Positions 25,768 to 33,756 of a DNA stretch of 64,000 nt are shown one piece after another (within the stretch, counting starts at the first letter, position 1; the number at the start of each line of letters is the position of its first letter). The notes below the pieces were generated by a model, which was given only the letters and a program-made list of their open reading frames with translations, was not told where the DNA came from and did not search any database. A program made the translations under genes and the position numbers. Origin of the DNA: RGIG4608 sp045631445 (GTDB lineage Bacteria > Bacillota > Clostridia > Oscillospirales > CAG-272); the NCBI GenBank assembly GCA_045631445.1, contig JAZQUS010000054.1, positions 1 through 64,000 of the forward strand, read 5' to 3'.

Positions 25768-26040
25768 ATGAACAAAGTTCAGTTGGTTGAAGCAGTTGCG
25801 GCTGCTGGTAAGCTTACAAAGAAAGATGCGGAGGTTGCAGTTAAGGCGGTTACAGATTCTATCGTTGCTGCTCTTCAGAATGGAGAAAAGGTACAGCTCG
25901 TTGGCTTCGGTACATTTGAAGTTAAGGCTTGTGGCGAAAGAAAGGGTAGAAATCCCAAGACAGGCGAAGAAATCGTTATCGCAGCTTCCAAGCGCCCCAC
26001 ATTTACAGCTGGTAAGGCATTTAAGGACGCAGTAAACTAA
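25768..26040 (+). CDS. hup: HU-family DNA-binding protein
   Basis: A 90-residue HU protein (MNKVQLVEAVAAAGKLTKKDAE) with GFGTFEV, the beta-arm RKGRNPKTGEEI and the C-terminal PTFTAGKAFKDAV. It is an abundant dimeric nucleoid protein that bends DNA. Codons are more biased than in neighbours (GCAGCTTCC, AAGCGC), consistent with high expression. It has its own promoter and a downstream hairpin. Confidence 0.97.
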   Translation: MNKVQLVEAVAAAGKLTKKDAEVAVKAVTDSIVAALQNGEKVQLVGFGTFEVKACGERKGRNPKTGEEIVIAASKRPTFTAGKAFKDAVN

Positions 26041-26052
26041 TTATTTATAAAA

Positions 26053-26083
26053 AATTATGGGCGGTAAACCGCCCATAATTTTT
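26053..26083 (+). terminator. Hairpin terminator after hup
   Basis: A perfect 12-bp stem (26053-26064 with 26069-26080) and TAAA loop, but only about five T in total at the end. It lies immediately before rqcP. Some read-through into rqcP is likely because no separate promoter is seen. Confidence 0.8.
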
Positions 26084-26097
26084 GATTGGAGATACTT

Positions 26098-26340
26098 ATG
26101 AGATTAGATAAATTTTTAAAGGTTTCAAGAATTATTAAGAGAAGAACCGTTGCTAACGATGCATGCGATAATGCTCACGTTACCGTAAACGGTAGATCTG
26201 CCAAGGCATCATATGACGTTAAAACAAATGATATTATTGAAATTACTTTTGGTACGAGAACACTTAAAATACGCGTTCTTGATATAAAGGAGCACGTATT
26301 AAAGGACGATGCATCTTCACTATATGAGGTTATAACTTAA
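26098..26340 (+). CDS. rqcP: RqcP (YabO), S4-domain ribosome quality-control factor
   Basis: An 80-residue S4 RNA-binding protein (MRLDKFLKVSRIIKRRTVAN, VTVNGRSAKASYDVKTNDII). RqcP works with RqcH to add alanine tails to stalled nascent chains on 50S subunits. Length and motif match the YabO/RqcP subfamily rather than heat-shock Hsp15. ATG 26098 has TTGGAGAT upstream. It precedes yabP-yabQ-divIC exactly as in Bacillus and Clostridium. Confidence 0.94.
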   Translation: MRLDKFLKVSRIIKRRTVANDACDNAHVTVNGRSAKASYDVKTNDIIEITFGTRTLKIRVLDIKEHVLKDDASSLYEVIT

Positions 26341-26350
26341 TTCATAAAAC

Positions 26351-26397
26351 AAACACCTGCAACATACCATTTATTATAAAGGTTGGAGGTGTTTTTT
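26351..26397 (+). promoter_or_regulatory. Terminator-like hairpin that contains the yabP ribosome-binding site
   Basis: AAACACCT (26351-26358) pairs with AGGTGTTT (26387-26394), and AAC (26361-26363) with GTT (26382-26384). The 3' arm holds the GGAGG of yabP, and a six-T run (26392-26397) abuts the yabP ATG at 26398. It could end rqcP transcription, hide the yabP start site, or both. Confidence 0.6.
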
Positions 26398-26685
26398 ATG
26401 TCGGAAACAAAGGGTGTAAATTCAAGAATAAACCATAATTTGATAATGAATTCAAGAGAAAAATTAAGTATTGACGGTGTTAAAGACATTATTAGCTTTG
26501 ATGAAAATAACGTGAATTTAAAAACAGTATGTGGTGATTTATATATTGAAGGAGATAATTTGCATATTAACGTTTTGAATATTGAAAAAGGGAATGTTGA
26601 GTTGACGGGAAAAATTTTTGGACTTAATTATTTAGATTCTAATAATAACGACAAATCATCTTTGCTTTCAAGGATATTTAAGTGA
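26398..26685 (+). CDS. yabP: Sporulation protein YabP
   Basis: A 95-residue beta-rich protein with the YabP/YqfC-family pattern (NREKLSIDGVKDIISFDE, VCGDLYIEGDNLHINVLNIEKGNVELTG, split here as two segments). YabP acts in the mother cell and is needed, with YabQ, for spore cortex formation. ATG 26398 follows GGAGG. Its stop overlaps the yabQ start (TGATG). Confidence 0.92.
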   Translation: MSETKGVNSRINHNLIMNSREKLSIDGVKDIISFDENNVNLKTVCGDLYIEGDNLHINVLNIEKGNVELTGKIFGLNYLDSNNNDKSSLLSRIFK

Positions 26686-27110
26686 TGGATATTATACCGC
26701 TTGAAATATTGAGAGCACTATTTATAAGTGCTTTTTGTGGTTTATTTGTCTTATTTGCATATGATATATTTGCTATGGTTATGTCTGAAATATTATCAAT
26801 AAAAAGCAATGTTTATTATTTTATTTCGGATATTCTCTTTATCCTTACTTTTACCGTGGTTTTTATATTGTTTCTTTATTATTTGTGCGACGGAAGGGTG
26901 CGAGGCTCGTTTTTGGGGATGATGATTTTCGGAATGTTACTATATCATAGAGTGATAAGAAAAACCGTAAATAAAATAATAAAGATATTGATATCTCCGA
27001 TTAAAATATTAATTGCGTTCTTTACTGATGCAATCAAAAAAATGATAAAATTTTTATTACAAGCTATTGCAAAAAAACGTATTAAGTTGTATAATAAGGA
27101 TGTAAAATAA
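26685..27110 (+). CDS. yabQ: Spore cortex biosynthesis protein YabQ
   Basis: A 141-residue membrane protein with about four hydrophobic segments in its first 100 residues and a basic C terminus, matching YabQ, which localises to the forespore outer membrane and is required for cortex assembly. The ATG at 26685 overlaps the yabP stop. Weak sequence conservation in the family makes gene order important evidence: rqcP, yabP, yabQ, divIC is diagnostic. Confidence 0.9.
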   Translation: MDIIPLEILRALFISAFCGLFVLFAYDIFAMVMSEILSIKSNVYYFISDILFILTFTVVFILFLYYLCDGRVRGSFLGMMIFGMLLYHRVIRKTVNKIIKILISPIKILIAFFTDAIKKMIKFLLQAIAKKRIKLYNKDVK

Positions 27111-27144
27111 ACCGTATAATAAACAAAGGTGAGAGGAGAGCAAA

Positions 27145-27444
27145 ATGAATATTTCTTCTAAAATAAATTCTAAAAAAATAAAAAAATTGCCCTCCTATTT
27201 GCTTTTAGCGTTCGTCACCATTTTGGTTGTCATTTCATTGATTATAGCTGCCAATAATTTGATGGAGTATATTGCCATTAAGCAAGAAAATCAAAAGCTT
27301 GAAATTATTAGGGACAATAAATTGCTTGAAATCGATGAACTTAAGTACTATATCAATACTGAAATTGATGATGAATACAAGGAAAGAATGGCTCGTCTTT
27401 TAGGGTATTGCTTTCCGGATGAATTAATTTATTATCTTGAATAA
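27145..27444 (+). CDS. divIC: Septum formation initiator DivIC/FtsB
   Basis: A 99-residue bitopic protein: basic N terminus, one membrane helix (about residues 18-40) and a short extracellular coiled coil (QENQKLEIIRDNKLLEIDELK), ending in a small conserved ARLLGYCFPDELIYY region. DivIC joins FtsL and DivIB in the division complex. A strong GAGAGGAGAG precedes the ATG. The position after yabQ is conserved. Confidence 0.9.
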   Translation: MNISSKINSKKIKKLPSYLLLAFVTILVVISLIIAANNLMEYIAIKQENQKLEIIRDNKLLEIDELKYYINTEIDDEYKERMARLLGYCFPDELIYYLE

Positions 27445-27456
27445 GGAATTTGTATT

Positions 27457-28344
27457 ATGTTAGATGTATTAATTATTGGAGGAGGACCTGCGGGTCTTTC
27501 GAGCGCGATATATGCTAAGCGCGCAGGACTATCCGTTACAGTGCTTGACAAAGGGGCTTCCGAATGTCAAATTACCAAAGCTACAGAGGTAGAAAATTAT
27601 CTGGGATTTAAGTCTATTAGCGGAATTGATTTGCAGGCGCAATTTGTTGAACATGCAAAAGCACAAGAAATTCCGATAATTAAAAAGGGTGTTGTTTCTG
27701 TTGAGAAGATCGAAAATGGTTTTAAGGTGTTCACAAAAAAGGATGAATTCGAGTGTAAGCATCTTGTTTTGGCTATGGGAAGATCACACAAGCATCTTGG
27801 AGTTAAAGGTGAGGATCGTCTTGCGGGTGCGGGCGTTTCATATTGTGCTACTTGTGACGGATTTTTCTTTAAAAACAAAGTAGTTGCAGTTATTGGTGGC
27901 GGTGACAGTGCGGTAAGCCAAGCAATATACCTTTCTGCATTTTGTCAAAAGGTATATTTAATCCATCGCAGAGATGAATTTAGGGCTGCTAATTATCTTG
28001 TTGAAAGAGCGCGTGAAAAGGATAATATAGAATTTGTTCTTAATGCTACTGTGAATGAAATTCTTGGTGATAATTTTGTTACCGGAGTTAGCGTTACTCA
28101 AGCTGAAGTTAGAACCATTGAATGCGACGGCGTTTTTGGTGCGGTTGGAGAAAAGCCAAATATGTCATTTGCGATTGACGGACTTAATACCACTCCTCAA
28201 GGTCAGATTTTAACCGACAATTATTGCCGAACGAATATCAATGGGCTTTATGCGGTTGGTGATATACGAGAAAGAGAGGTATATCAAATAATTACTGCAG
28301 TTGCTGACGGCGCACTCGTTGTTGAAGGTATTCTTAAAGAATAA
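27457..28344 (+). CDS. trxB: Thioredoxin-reductase-like FAD/NAD(P) oxidoreductase
   Basis: A 295-residue protein with N-terminal FAD motif (IIGGGPAGLSSAIYAKRAGL), the redox-active CATC (SYCATCDGFFF), a second nucleotide site (VIGGGDSAVSQAIYL) and the C-terminal GLYAVGDIRE. It reduces thioredoxin or a related disulfide carrier. Both active-site cysteines are present. The NADPH site is not checked beyond HRRDEFRA, which suggests NADPH. It starts 12 bases after divIC. Confidence 0.93.
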   Translation: MLDVLIIGGGPAGLSSAIYAKRAGLSVTVLDKGASECQITKATEVENYLGFKSISGIDLQAQFVEHAKAQEIPIIKKGVVSVEKIENGFKVFTKKDEFECKHLVLAMGRSHKHLGVKGEDRLAGAGVSYCATCDGFFFKNKVVAVIGGGDSAVSQAIYLSAFCQKVYLIHRRDEFRAANYLVERAREKDNIEFVLNATVNEILGDNFVTGVSVTQAEVRTIECDGVFGAVGEKPNMSFAIDGLNTTPQGQILTDNYCRTNINGLYAVGDIREREVYQIITAVADGALVVEGILKE

Positions 28345-28396
28345 AATATAACTAATACTCATATATTTCATTAAAAAGGTTTAGGAGATGAAATAT

Positions 28397-29563
28397 ATGA
28401 GTTTTTTATTTTTGAAAAGATGTTTAATGGTGTTTTTGTGTATTATTATGTTATTTTCTTCGGGAATGTGTCATATTTCTGCTAAAGAAAATCTTCAAAG
28501 TGAAAATATGAAATTTGACTGTAAAAGTGCAATATTAATGGAAGCAACTACGGGAACGGTTTTATATGAATACAATTCTGATTTAGCACTTCCGCCTGCG
28601 TCCGTTACTAAAATAATGACCTTGCTTTTGGTTATGGAGGAAATCGAAAAGGGAAATTTAAAATACACAGATACTATAACTACGAGTGCTTATGCGGCAT
28701 CTATGGGTGGATCTCAGGTGTTTTTAAAAGAGGGGGAACAAATGAGCGCCGAAGATATGATAAAGAGTGTGGTTATTGCATCTGCTAACGATGCTGCAGT
28801 TGCTCTTGCGGAGCATATATGTGGTTCGGAACAGATTTTTGTTCAAAGAATGAATGAAAAAGCACGCGAGCTTGGAATGGAAAATACTTGTTTTGAAAAT
28901 ACGAATGGTCTTGATGATACTGCTAATAACCATTTAACAAGTGCAAAGGATATTGCTATTATGTCGCGTGAATTAATAAAGCATGATGATATATTAAAAT
29001 ATAGCTCTATATGGATGGATACAATTAGAAACGGGGAGTTTGGGTTAACTAATACAAATAGACTCGTTAGATTTTATCAAGGTGCTACCGGGCTTAAAAC
29101 AGGCTCCACATCAAAGGCAAAGTTTTGTATTAGCGCAACTGCAAAGCGCGGAAATATGCACTTGATTTGTGTAATTATGGGGGCGCCAAGTAGTGCAGAG
29201 AGAAATTCTATTGCTACTCAACTTTTGAATTGGGGGTTTGCCAATTTTGAACTGTATCAAAATCCCGCAGAAAAGTTAGAACCAATAAAGGTTGCCGGAG
29301 GAACTGAAGATAAGTGCCATATATATACTGAAGATTTTTCTTGTGTGGTGAAAAAAGGGAATGCATCTAATATCAAAAAGAAATATGAAATTCCAAATAA
29401 AATCAATGCTCCTTTGGGAAAAGGTGAGGAGATTGGAAAAATTTTATATTACCATAATAATGAAATTATAGGAGAATCCTCCGTTCTTTCTTGCGAAAAT
29501 GTTGATAAGATTGATTTTTGGGGAATATTTGTTAGAATTTTGTCAAAAATTCTTCTAAAATAA
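28397..29563 (+). CDS. dacF: D-alanyl-D-alanine carboxypeptidase (DacF-type, peptidase S11)
   Basis: A 388-residue secreted penicillin-binding protein with a signal peptide (first ~30 residues), intact SxxK (S69-V-T-K72), SxN (S129-A-N131) and KTG (K234-T-G236), and a C-terminal beta domain ending in an amphipathic anchor (WGIFVRILSKILLK). It removes terminal D-Ala from stem peptides; DacF acts in spore cortex crosslinking, which fits the sporulation genes upstream. ATG 28397 is better spaced from TAGGAG than the ATG at 28388. Confidence 0.92.
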   Translation: MSFLFLKRCLMVFLCIIMLFSSGMCHISAKENLQSENMKFDCKSAILMEATTGTVLYEYNSDLALPPASVTKIMTLLLVMEEIEKGNLKYTDTITTSAYAASMGGSQVFLKEGEQMSAEDMIKSVVIASANDAAVALAEHICGSEQIFVQRMNEKARELGMENTCFENTNGLDDTANNHLTSAKDIAIMSRELIKHDDILKYSSIWMDTIRNGEFGLTNTNRLVRFYQGATGLKTGSTSKAKFCISATAKRGNMHLICVIMGAPSSAERNSIATQLLNWGFANFELYQNPAEKLEPIKVAGGTEDKCHIYTEDFSCVVKKGNASNIKKKYEIPNKINAPLGKGEEIGKILYYHNNEIIGESSVLSCENVDKIDFWGIFVRILSKILLK

Positions 29564-29574
29564 TAAATTACCTC

Positions 29575-29603
29575 TTGCAATTTTTATTAAAAAGTAGTAA
29601 AAT
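29575..29603 (+). promoter_or_regulatory. Promoter of pgi
   Basis: TTGCAA (29575-29580), 17 bases, TAAAAT (29598-29603), about 35 bases before the pgi ATG. Confidence 0.68.
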
Positions 29604-29638
29604 GATAGGTAGTTTGATTTTAGAAGGGAAACATAATT

Positions 29639-30973
29639 ATGACACTTAAATTAAATGACAAATACTTAAAAGATTTTATATCAGAGCATGAGTATCAATG
29701 CATCGCACCAATGGTAGCCGTTGCTGATAAAATGCTTAGAGAAAAGAGCGGAGCAGGTAACGACTTCCTTGGTTGGATGGATTTGCCCCAAAATTATGAT
29801 AAGGAAGAATTTGAAAGAATCAAGGTTGCTGCTAAGAAAATTCAGTCAGACTGCGATGCATTTATCGTAATCGGCATTGGAGGTTCATATCTTGGTGCAA
29901 GAGCGGTGATTGATTTCCTTAATTCTGCACAGCGCAAGGGGGCAGTAAAGACACCTGATATTTATTATGCAGGTTGCAATATCAGTGCAACTGCTCTTAA
30001 TGAGCTTCTCTATATTTGTGAAAATAAAAATGTATGCATTAACGTTATATCCAAATCAGGTACTACAACAGAGCCTGCAGTTGCATTTAGAGTTCTTCGC
30101 GCATTCCTTGAGAAGAAATATGGCGTTGAAGAAGCTAAACAGAGAATTTACGTTACTACTGACAAGGCGCGTGGAACACTTAAAGCATTTTCAACTCAGC
30201 AGGGATATGAAACATTTGTTGTACCCGATGATGTTGGCGGAAGATTTTCGGTTCTTACAGCGGTAGGACTTCTTCCCATTGCTGTTGCAGGTATTGACAT
30301 TGATGCTCTTATGCACGGTGCTAATGATGCAAGAATTGCATATTCAAGCTCTGATATGTATCAAAATGATGCATATAAATATGCAGCAATGAGAAATATT
30401 CTTTACCGCAAGGGTAAATCCGTTGAACTTCTTGTTGGATATGAGCCGTTCGTTGGTATGGTTCAGGAATGGTGGAAGCAGCTTTATGGTGAAAGCGAAG
30501 GTAAGGACGGAAAGGGCATTTTCCCCGCATCCGTAATTTTCTCTACAGACCTTCACTCGCTTGGACAGTATATTCAGGAAGGACAGAGAATACTCTTTGA
30601 AACAGTTCTTTCTATTAACGATACAAAGAGCACATTCGAAATTCCTTATGATGAAGCTAATATTGACGGCCTTAACTTCCTTGCAGGCAGAGATGTTAAT
30701 GAACTTAAACAGACAGCTATGAGAGCAACTCAGCTTGCTCATATTGATGGCGGAGTTCCCAACATTCATATTGAACTTGCGGAACGTAACGAGTATTCTC
30801 TTGGATATTTGATTTACTTCTTTGAGCTTGCTTGTGCTATGTCAGGGTACCTTCTTGGTGTTAATCCTTTTGACCAGCCCGGTGTTGAAGCATATAAGAA
30901 AAATATGTTTGCAATGCTTGGAAAACCCGGTTATGAGGAAATGAAAAAGGCACTTGAGGAAAGAATTATATAA
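29639..30973 (+). CDS. pgi: Glucose-6-phosphate isomerase
   Basis: A 444-residue short-form PGI interconverting glucose-6-P and fructose-6-P. Phosphate-binding SKSGTTTEPAVAFR, the sugar-binding GIGGSYLGARAV, and the signature GVNPFDQPGVEAYKKNMF are all present. Size matches the Bacillus/Clostridium type. It has its own promoter. No T-rich terminator follows; only a 16-base AT palindrome at 30981-30996. Confidence 0.97.
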   Translation: MTLKLNDKYLKDFISEHEYQCIAPMVAVADKMLREKSGAGNDFLGWMDLPQNYDKEEFERIKVAAKKIQSDCDAFIVIGIGGSYLGARAVIDFLNSAQRKGAVKTPDIYYAGCNISATALNELLYICENKNVCINVISKSGTTTEPAVAFRVLRAFLEKKYGVEEAKQRIYVTTDKARGTLKAFSTQQGYETFVVPDDVGGRFSVLTAVGLLPIAVAGIDIDALMHGANDARIAYSSSDMYQNDAYKYAAMRNILYRKGKSVELLVGYEPFVGMVQEWWKQLYGESEGKDGKGIFPASVIFSTDLHSLGQYIQEGQRILFETVLSINDTKSTFEIPYDEANIDGLNFLAGRDVNELKQTAMRATQLAHIDGGVPNIHIELAERNEYSLGYLIYFFELACAMSGYLLGVNPFDQPGVEAYKKNMFAMLGKPGYEEMKKALEERII

Positions 30974-31031
30974 AGTTTGTAAAATTTGCAAATTTTGTGC
31001 ATATTTTTGAGTAATTTTTTATAAAAAACTC

Positions 31032-31060
31032 TTGCATTTTATCTTTCCATAGTGTATAAT
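31032..31060 (+). promoter_or_regulatory. Promoter of the small P-loop gene
   Basis: TTGCAT (31032-31037), 17 bases, TATAAT (31055-31060). The leader contains AAAGGAG followed at 31081 by ATG CTT CAA TAA, a three-codon minigene. Confidence 0.7.
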
Positions 31061-31111
31061 TAATACATAAAAGGAGCTTTATGCTTCAATAACTCTTGGA
31101 GGTAACTTATT

Positions 31112-31519
31112 ATGGTGAAATTAATAATTGGCGTTAAAGGTACAGGCAAAACAAAAACTCTTATCGATATGGTAAACGCTGCTCAAAATGAAACAAAAGG
31201 AAATGTAGTTTGCATTGAAAAGGGCAACAAGTTGCGTTATGACATTAATAGCCAAGTTAGACTTATAGATACAGTTGAATATTTAGTAGCTGATGCTCAG
31301 GCACTTTTTGGCTTTGTAGCTGGTATTTTGGCAAGCAACTACGACGTTACTGATATTTTCATTGACTCTTGCTTGAAGATTTGCAATGAAGACGTTGCTG
31401 CTTTTGAAAAATTCTTGCTTGAGGTTGAAGCCCTTGCGCTTAAGAATGATGTTAACTTTGTTATCACATCTTCTTTGCCTGTAGAAAATGTAACAGATAT
31501 AATGAAGAAATTCATCTAA
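31112..31519 (+). CDS. Small P-loop NTPase-like protein, function unknown
   Basis: A 135-residue protein with a Walker A loop at the very start (GVKGTGKTKT, residues 7-16) and a plausible Walker B (DVTDIFIDS). It is too short to be a full ATPase of a known family. Homologues of this size are common as single genes in Clostridia, but I know of no function. It has its own promoter, TTGGAGGTAA ribosome-binding site and terminator, so it is a monocistronic, probably well expressed gene. Confidence 0.85.
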   Translation: MVKLIIGVKGTGKTKTLIDMVNAAQNETKGNVVCIEKGNKLRYDINSQVRLIDTVEYLVADAQALFGFVAGILASNYDVTDIFIDSCLKICNEDVAAFEKFLLEVEALALKNDVNFVITSSLPVENVTDIMKKFI

Positions 31520-31528
31520 ATAAATATA

Positions 31529-31558
31529 ATAGCCCAATCAAATGATTGGGCTATTTTT
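31529..31558 (+). terminator. Intrinsic terminator
   Basis: A perfect 12-bp stem (31529-31540 with 31543-31554), short loop and trailing T run, ten bases past the P-loop gene. Confidence 0.9.
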
Positions 31559-31560
31559 TA

Positions 31561-31589
31561 TTGACAAAATGCTTTTTTAATGTTATAAT
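31561..31589 (+). promoter_or_regulatory. Consensus promoter of the cytidylate-kinase-like gene
   Basis: TTGACA (31561-31566), 17 bases, TATAAT (31584-31589): an exact consensus. A second TATAAT lies at 31595-31600. It starts three bases after the preceding terminator. Confidence 0.85.
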
Positions 31590-31622
31590 TGTTTTATAAT
31601 TCTTTTGCAAAGGAGTTTAATT

Positions 31623-32225
31623 ATGAATAAGATAATAACTATTGGTAGAGAATTTGGAAGTGGCGGTAGGGAATTTGGAAGAAGACTTGCCGAGGAGCTT
31701 GGAATAGAATATTATGATAAGGAAATAATTTGTGCAATTGCCGAAAAAACTTCAATGTCACAGGAGTACGTTCAAGAGGTGCTTGAAGGTAAGCCACACA
31801 CCCTTTATCCAATTACTATTGGTCAAAGTATGTTAATTGCAGATAATTTTTATATTCAGCAAGAGCAGTCAATTTATCTTGCACAAAGTGAAATAATAAG
31901 AGAGCTTGCTCAAAAATCAAGTTGTGTTATAGTTGGTAGATGTGCTGACTTTATTTTGAGAGACCTCAAACCTTATCGCATATTTGTATATGCAGATATG
32001 GATAGTAGAGTTAAAAGATGCATTTCTCGAAACAAGGAATTCGAGAAGCATTTAACCGAAAAAGAAATTAGAAAACAAATTACAAAAATAGATAAAAACA
32101 GGGCAAAATATTATAACTACTATACTGGTAACGATTGGGGAGATAAGAATAACTATGATCTTTGTATAAATACTACGGATCTCGTTATAAAAGACATTGT
32201 TCCCGTAATTGCTAAAATGCTTTAA
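31623..32225 (+). CDS. Cytidylate kinase-like family protein
   Basis: A 200-residue P-loop kinase of the 'cytidylate kinase-like' group (MNKIITIGREFGSGGREFGRRLAEELG split at GRE; GIEYYDKEII). It lacks the Lys of a classical Walker A, as the family does, and has a CVIVGRCADFIL strand and a lid-like R-x-x-R region. Members are abundant in Clostridia; their substrate is not settled and most are not the essential CMP kinase. ATG 31623 follows AAAGGAG. It is flanked by its own promoter and terminator. Confidence 0.88.
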   Translation: MNKIITIGREFGSGGREFGRRLAEELGIEYYDKEIICAIAEKTSMSQEYVQEVLEGKPHTLYPITIGQSMLIADNFYIQQEQSIYLAQSEIIRELAQKSSCVIVGRCADFILRDLKPYRIFVYADMDSRVKRCISRNKEFEKHLTEKEIRKQITKIDKNRAKYYNYYTGNDWGDKNNYDLCINTTDLVIKDIVPVIAKML

Positions 32226-32236
32226 TATATTGGATT

Positions 32237-32268
32237 AGCTCCACCGATTTTTTTCGGTGGGGCTTTTT
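32237..32268 (+). terminator. Intrinsic terminator
   Basis: An 11-bp GC-rich stem (32237-32247 with 32254-32264; AGCTCCACCGA arm, one G-T pair), T loop and a run of five T, following the cytidylate-kinase-like gene. Confidence 0.9.
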
Positions 32269-32326
32269 ATTCGTCACTTATAATTTACTTTTGCAATATA
32301 ATGTAGTAAAGATAAGGAGGTGGAAT

Positions 32327-33163
32327 ATGAAGATTATTTTTTTGGGTGGCGATTTACGCCAAAAATATGCAAACGATTATTTGATTAATAACGGATTTGA
32401 TTCAAAACTATATCTTAATTTTGATGTAATGAACATTGAGAATGAAATTAGAGACGCTAAAATTATTGCTCTGCCAATTCCGATTTCAAATGATAGCATT
32501 CATTTGAATATGAATGAAAATAGCATATTAATAGATGATGTAATAGAAATGACAAAATTGAATTCGGTTATTTTGGGTGGGAAATTGACTAATAAAATGA
32601 TGGACAAATACGCTAAAAATAGAATTCTTATTGACTATATGGACATTGAGCCATTTCAAATTCAAAACGCGCTTCTTTCTGCAGAGGGGGCAATATATTA
32701 TGCGAAAGAAAAAATAGAAAAGAGTATATACGGGTCTAATATCGCAATATTAGGGTGCGGACGGATTGGTAAAATTCTTGCATATTTATTACGCTCGCAG
32801 GGGGCTATTGTTACGGTGATGGCAAGATGTGATGTGAATCTTGTGTGGAGTAAATTAATAGGCTTAAATACTTTAAAAATATCAGCCAAAAACAAACTGA
32901 TTACTAAAAAATACGATATTATTTTTAACACCATACCACACAGGGTTATGGACGAAGAGTTTATCAATGCTTTAGATGAAAATACACTAATTATTGATCT
33001 TGCATCATTTCCTTACGGAATTGATGATAGATTTGTGAATGAATATAACTTAAAATATTATAGGGAACTTGGAATTCCAGGTAGATATGCGCCTGTGAGC
33101 GCTGGGGAAATAATTGCCAAGACCATAATAACTAACATACTTACGAGGGAGGATATAATTTGA
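32327..33163 (+). CDS. dpaA: Dipicolinate synthase subunit A
   Basis: A 278-residue Rossmann-fold protein (GSNIAILGCGRIGKILAYLL, NAD(P)-binding) matching DpaA/SpoVFA, which with DpaB converts dihydroxy-tetrahydrodipicolinate to dipicolinic acid in the mother cell for spore heat resistance. It ends with the conserved GIPGRYAPVSAGEIIAKTI. ATG 32327 has AAGGAGGTG. The following dpaB gene overlaps by four bases. I could not identify a clear sigma-K promoter. Confidence 0.94.
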   Translation: MKIIFLGGDLRQKYANDYLINNGFDSKLYLNFDVMNIENEIRDAKIIALPIPISNDSIHLNMNENSILIDDVIEMTKLNSVILGGKLTNKMMDKYAKNRILIDYMDIEPFQIQNALLSAEGAIYYAKEKIEKSIYGSNIAILGCGRIGKILAYLLRSQGAIVTVMARCDVNLVWSKLIGLNTLKISAKNKLITKKYDIIFNTIPHRVMDEEFINALDENTLIIDLASFPYGIDDRFVNEYNLKYYRELGIPGRYAPVSAGEIIAKTIITNILTREDII

Positions 33164-33720
33164 TTGGATTTGCTTTGACAGGGTCATTTTGTACAATATC
33201 GAAAGCGTTAGAAATAATGAATGATTTGGTATTAAAAGGATATGATATTTTGCCTATTATGAGCGAAAATGTGTATAATACGAACACAAGATTTGCTTCT
33301 TTTGATGACGTTAGAAAAAGGGCTATGGAAATTAGTGGCAGGAAAATTATACACACTATCACGGACGCAGAACCGCTTGGTCCCAAAATCAAGCTTGATG
33401 CTATGGTAGTGTGTCCCTGCACGGGAAATACACTCTCCAAAATAGCAAACGGAATTACTGATACAAGCGTTACCATGGCGACGAAGGCACATTTGAGAAA
33501 TAATAATCCCTTGTTGATTTGTTTAGCATCCAATGATGCTCTTTCTGCAAATTTGAAAAATATAGCTACTTTAATGTCACGCAAAAATGTGTATTTTACG
33601 CCTATGCACCAAGATGATCCGATAAACAAACCACATTCTCTTGTTGCAGAGTTTGAACTTGTAGAAAATTCTTTGCAACTTGCATTTTTAGGAAAACAAA
33701 ATCCTAAAATATTTATATAA
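33160..33720 (+). CDS. dpaB: Dipicolinate synthase subunit B (TTG start)
   Basis: A 186-residue flavoprotein-type subunit (IGFALTGSFCTISKAL, VVCPCTGNTLSKIANGITD, FTPMHQDDP) matching DpaB/SpoVFB, partner of DpaA. It begins with TTG at 33160, overlapping the dpaA stop as TTGA, with GAGGGAGGA upstream. The rare start codon plus overlap suggests coupled, roughly equal synthesis. Unlike Bacillus, no asd or dapG follows. Confidence 0.94.
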   Translation: MIGFALTGSFCTISKALEIMNDLVLKGYDILPIMSENVYNTNTRFASFDDVRKRAMEISGRKIIHTITDAEPLGPKIKLDAMVVCPCTGNTLSKIANGITDTSVTMATKAHLRNNNPLLICLASNDALSANLKNIATLMSRKNVYFTPMHQDDPINKPHSLVAEFELVENSLQLAFLGKQNPKIFI

Positions 33721-33722
33721 GC

Positions 33723-33755
33723 AACAATCGCAGACAAAATCTGTCTGCGATTGTT
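33723..33755. terminator. Bidirectional hairpin between dpaB and nrdG
   Basis: A perfect 14-bp stem (33723-33736 with 33742-33755), loop AAATC, between convergent genes. The T runs are short on both sides, but the strong stem makes it a likely shared terminator. Confidence 0.75.
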
Positions 33756-33756
33756 A

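Noticed and set aside
30981..30996. Palindrome AAAATTTGCAAATTTT after pgi
   Set aside because: Short AT palindromes are expected by chance in this AT-rich gap, and it lacks the T run and GC stem of a terminator.
32270..32326. Sigma-K or sigma-G promoter before dpaA
   Set aside because: I looked for CATA-N3-TA and CATNNTA style -10 elements at proper spacing and found no convincing match; only a weak TATAAT at 32297 without a good -35.
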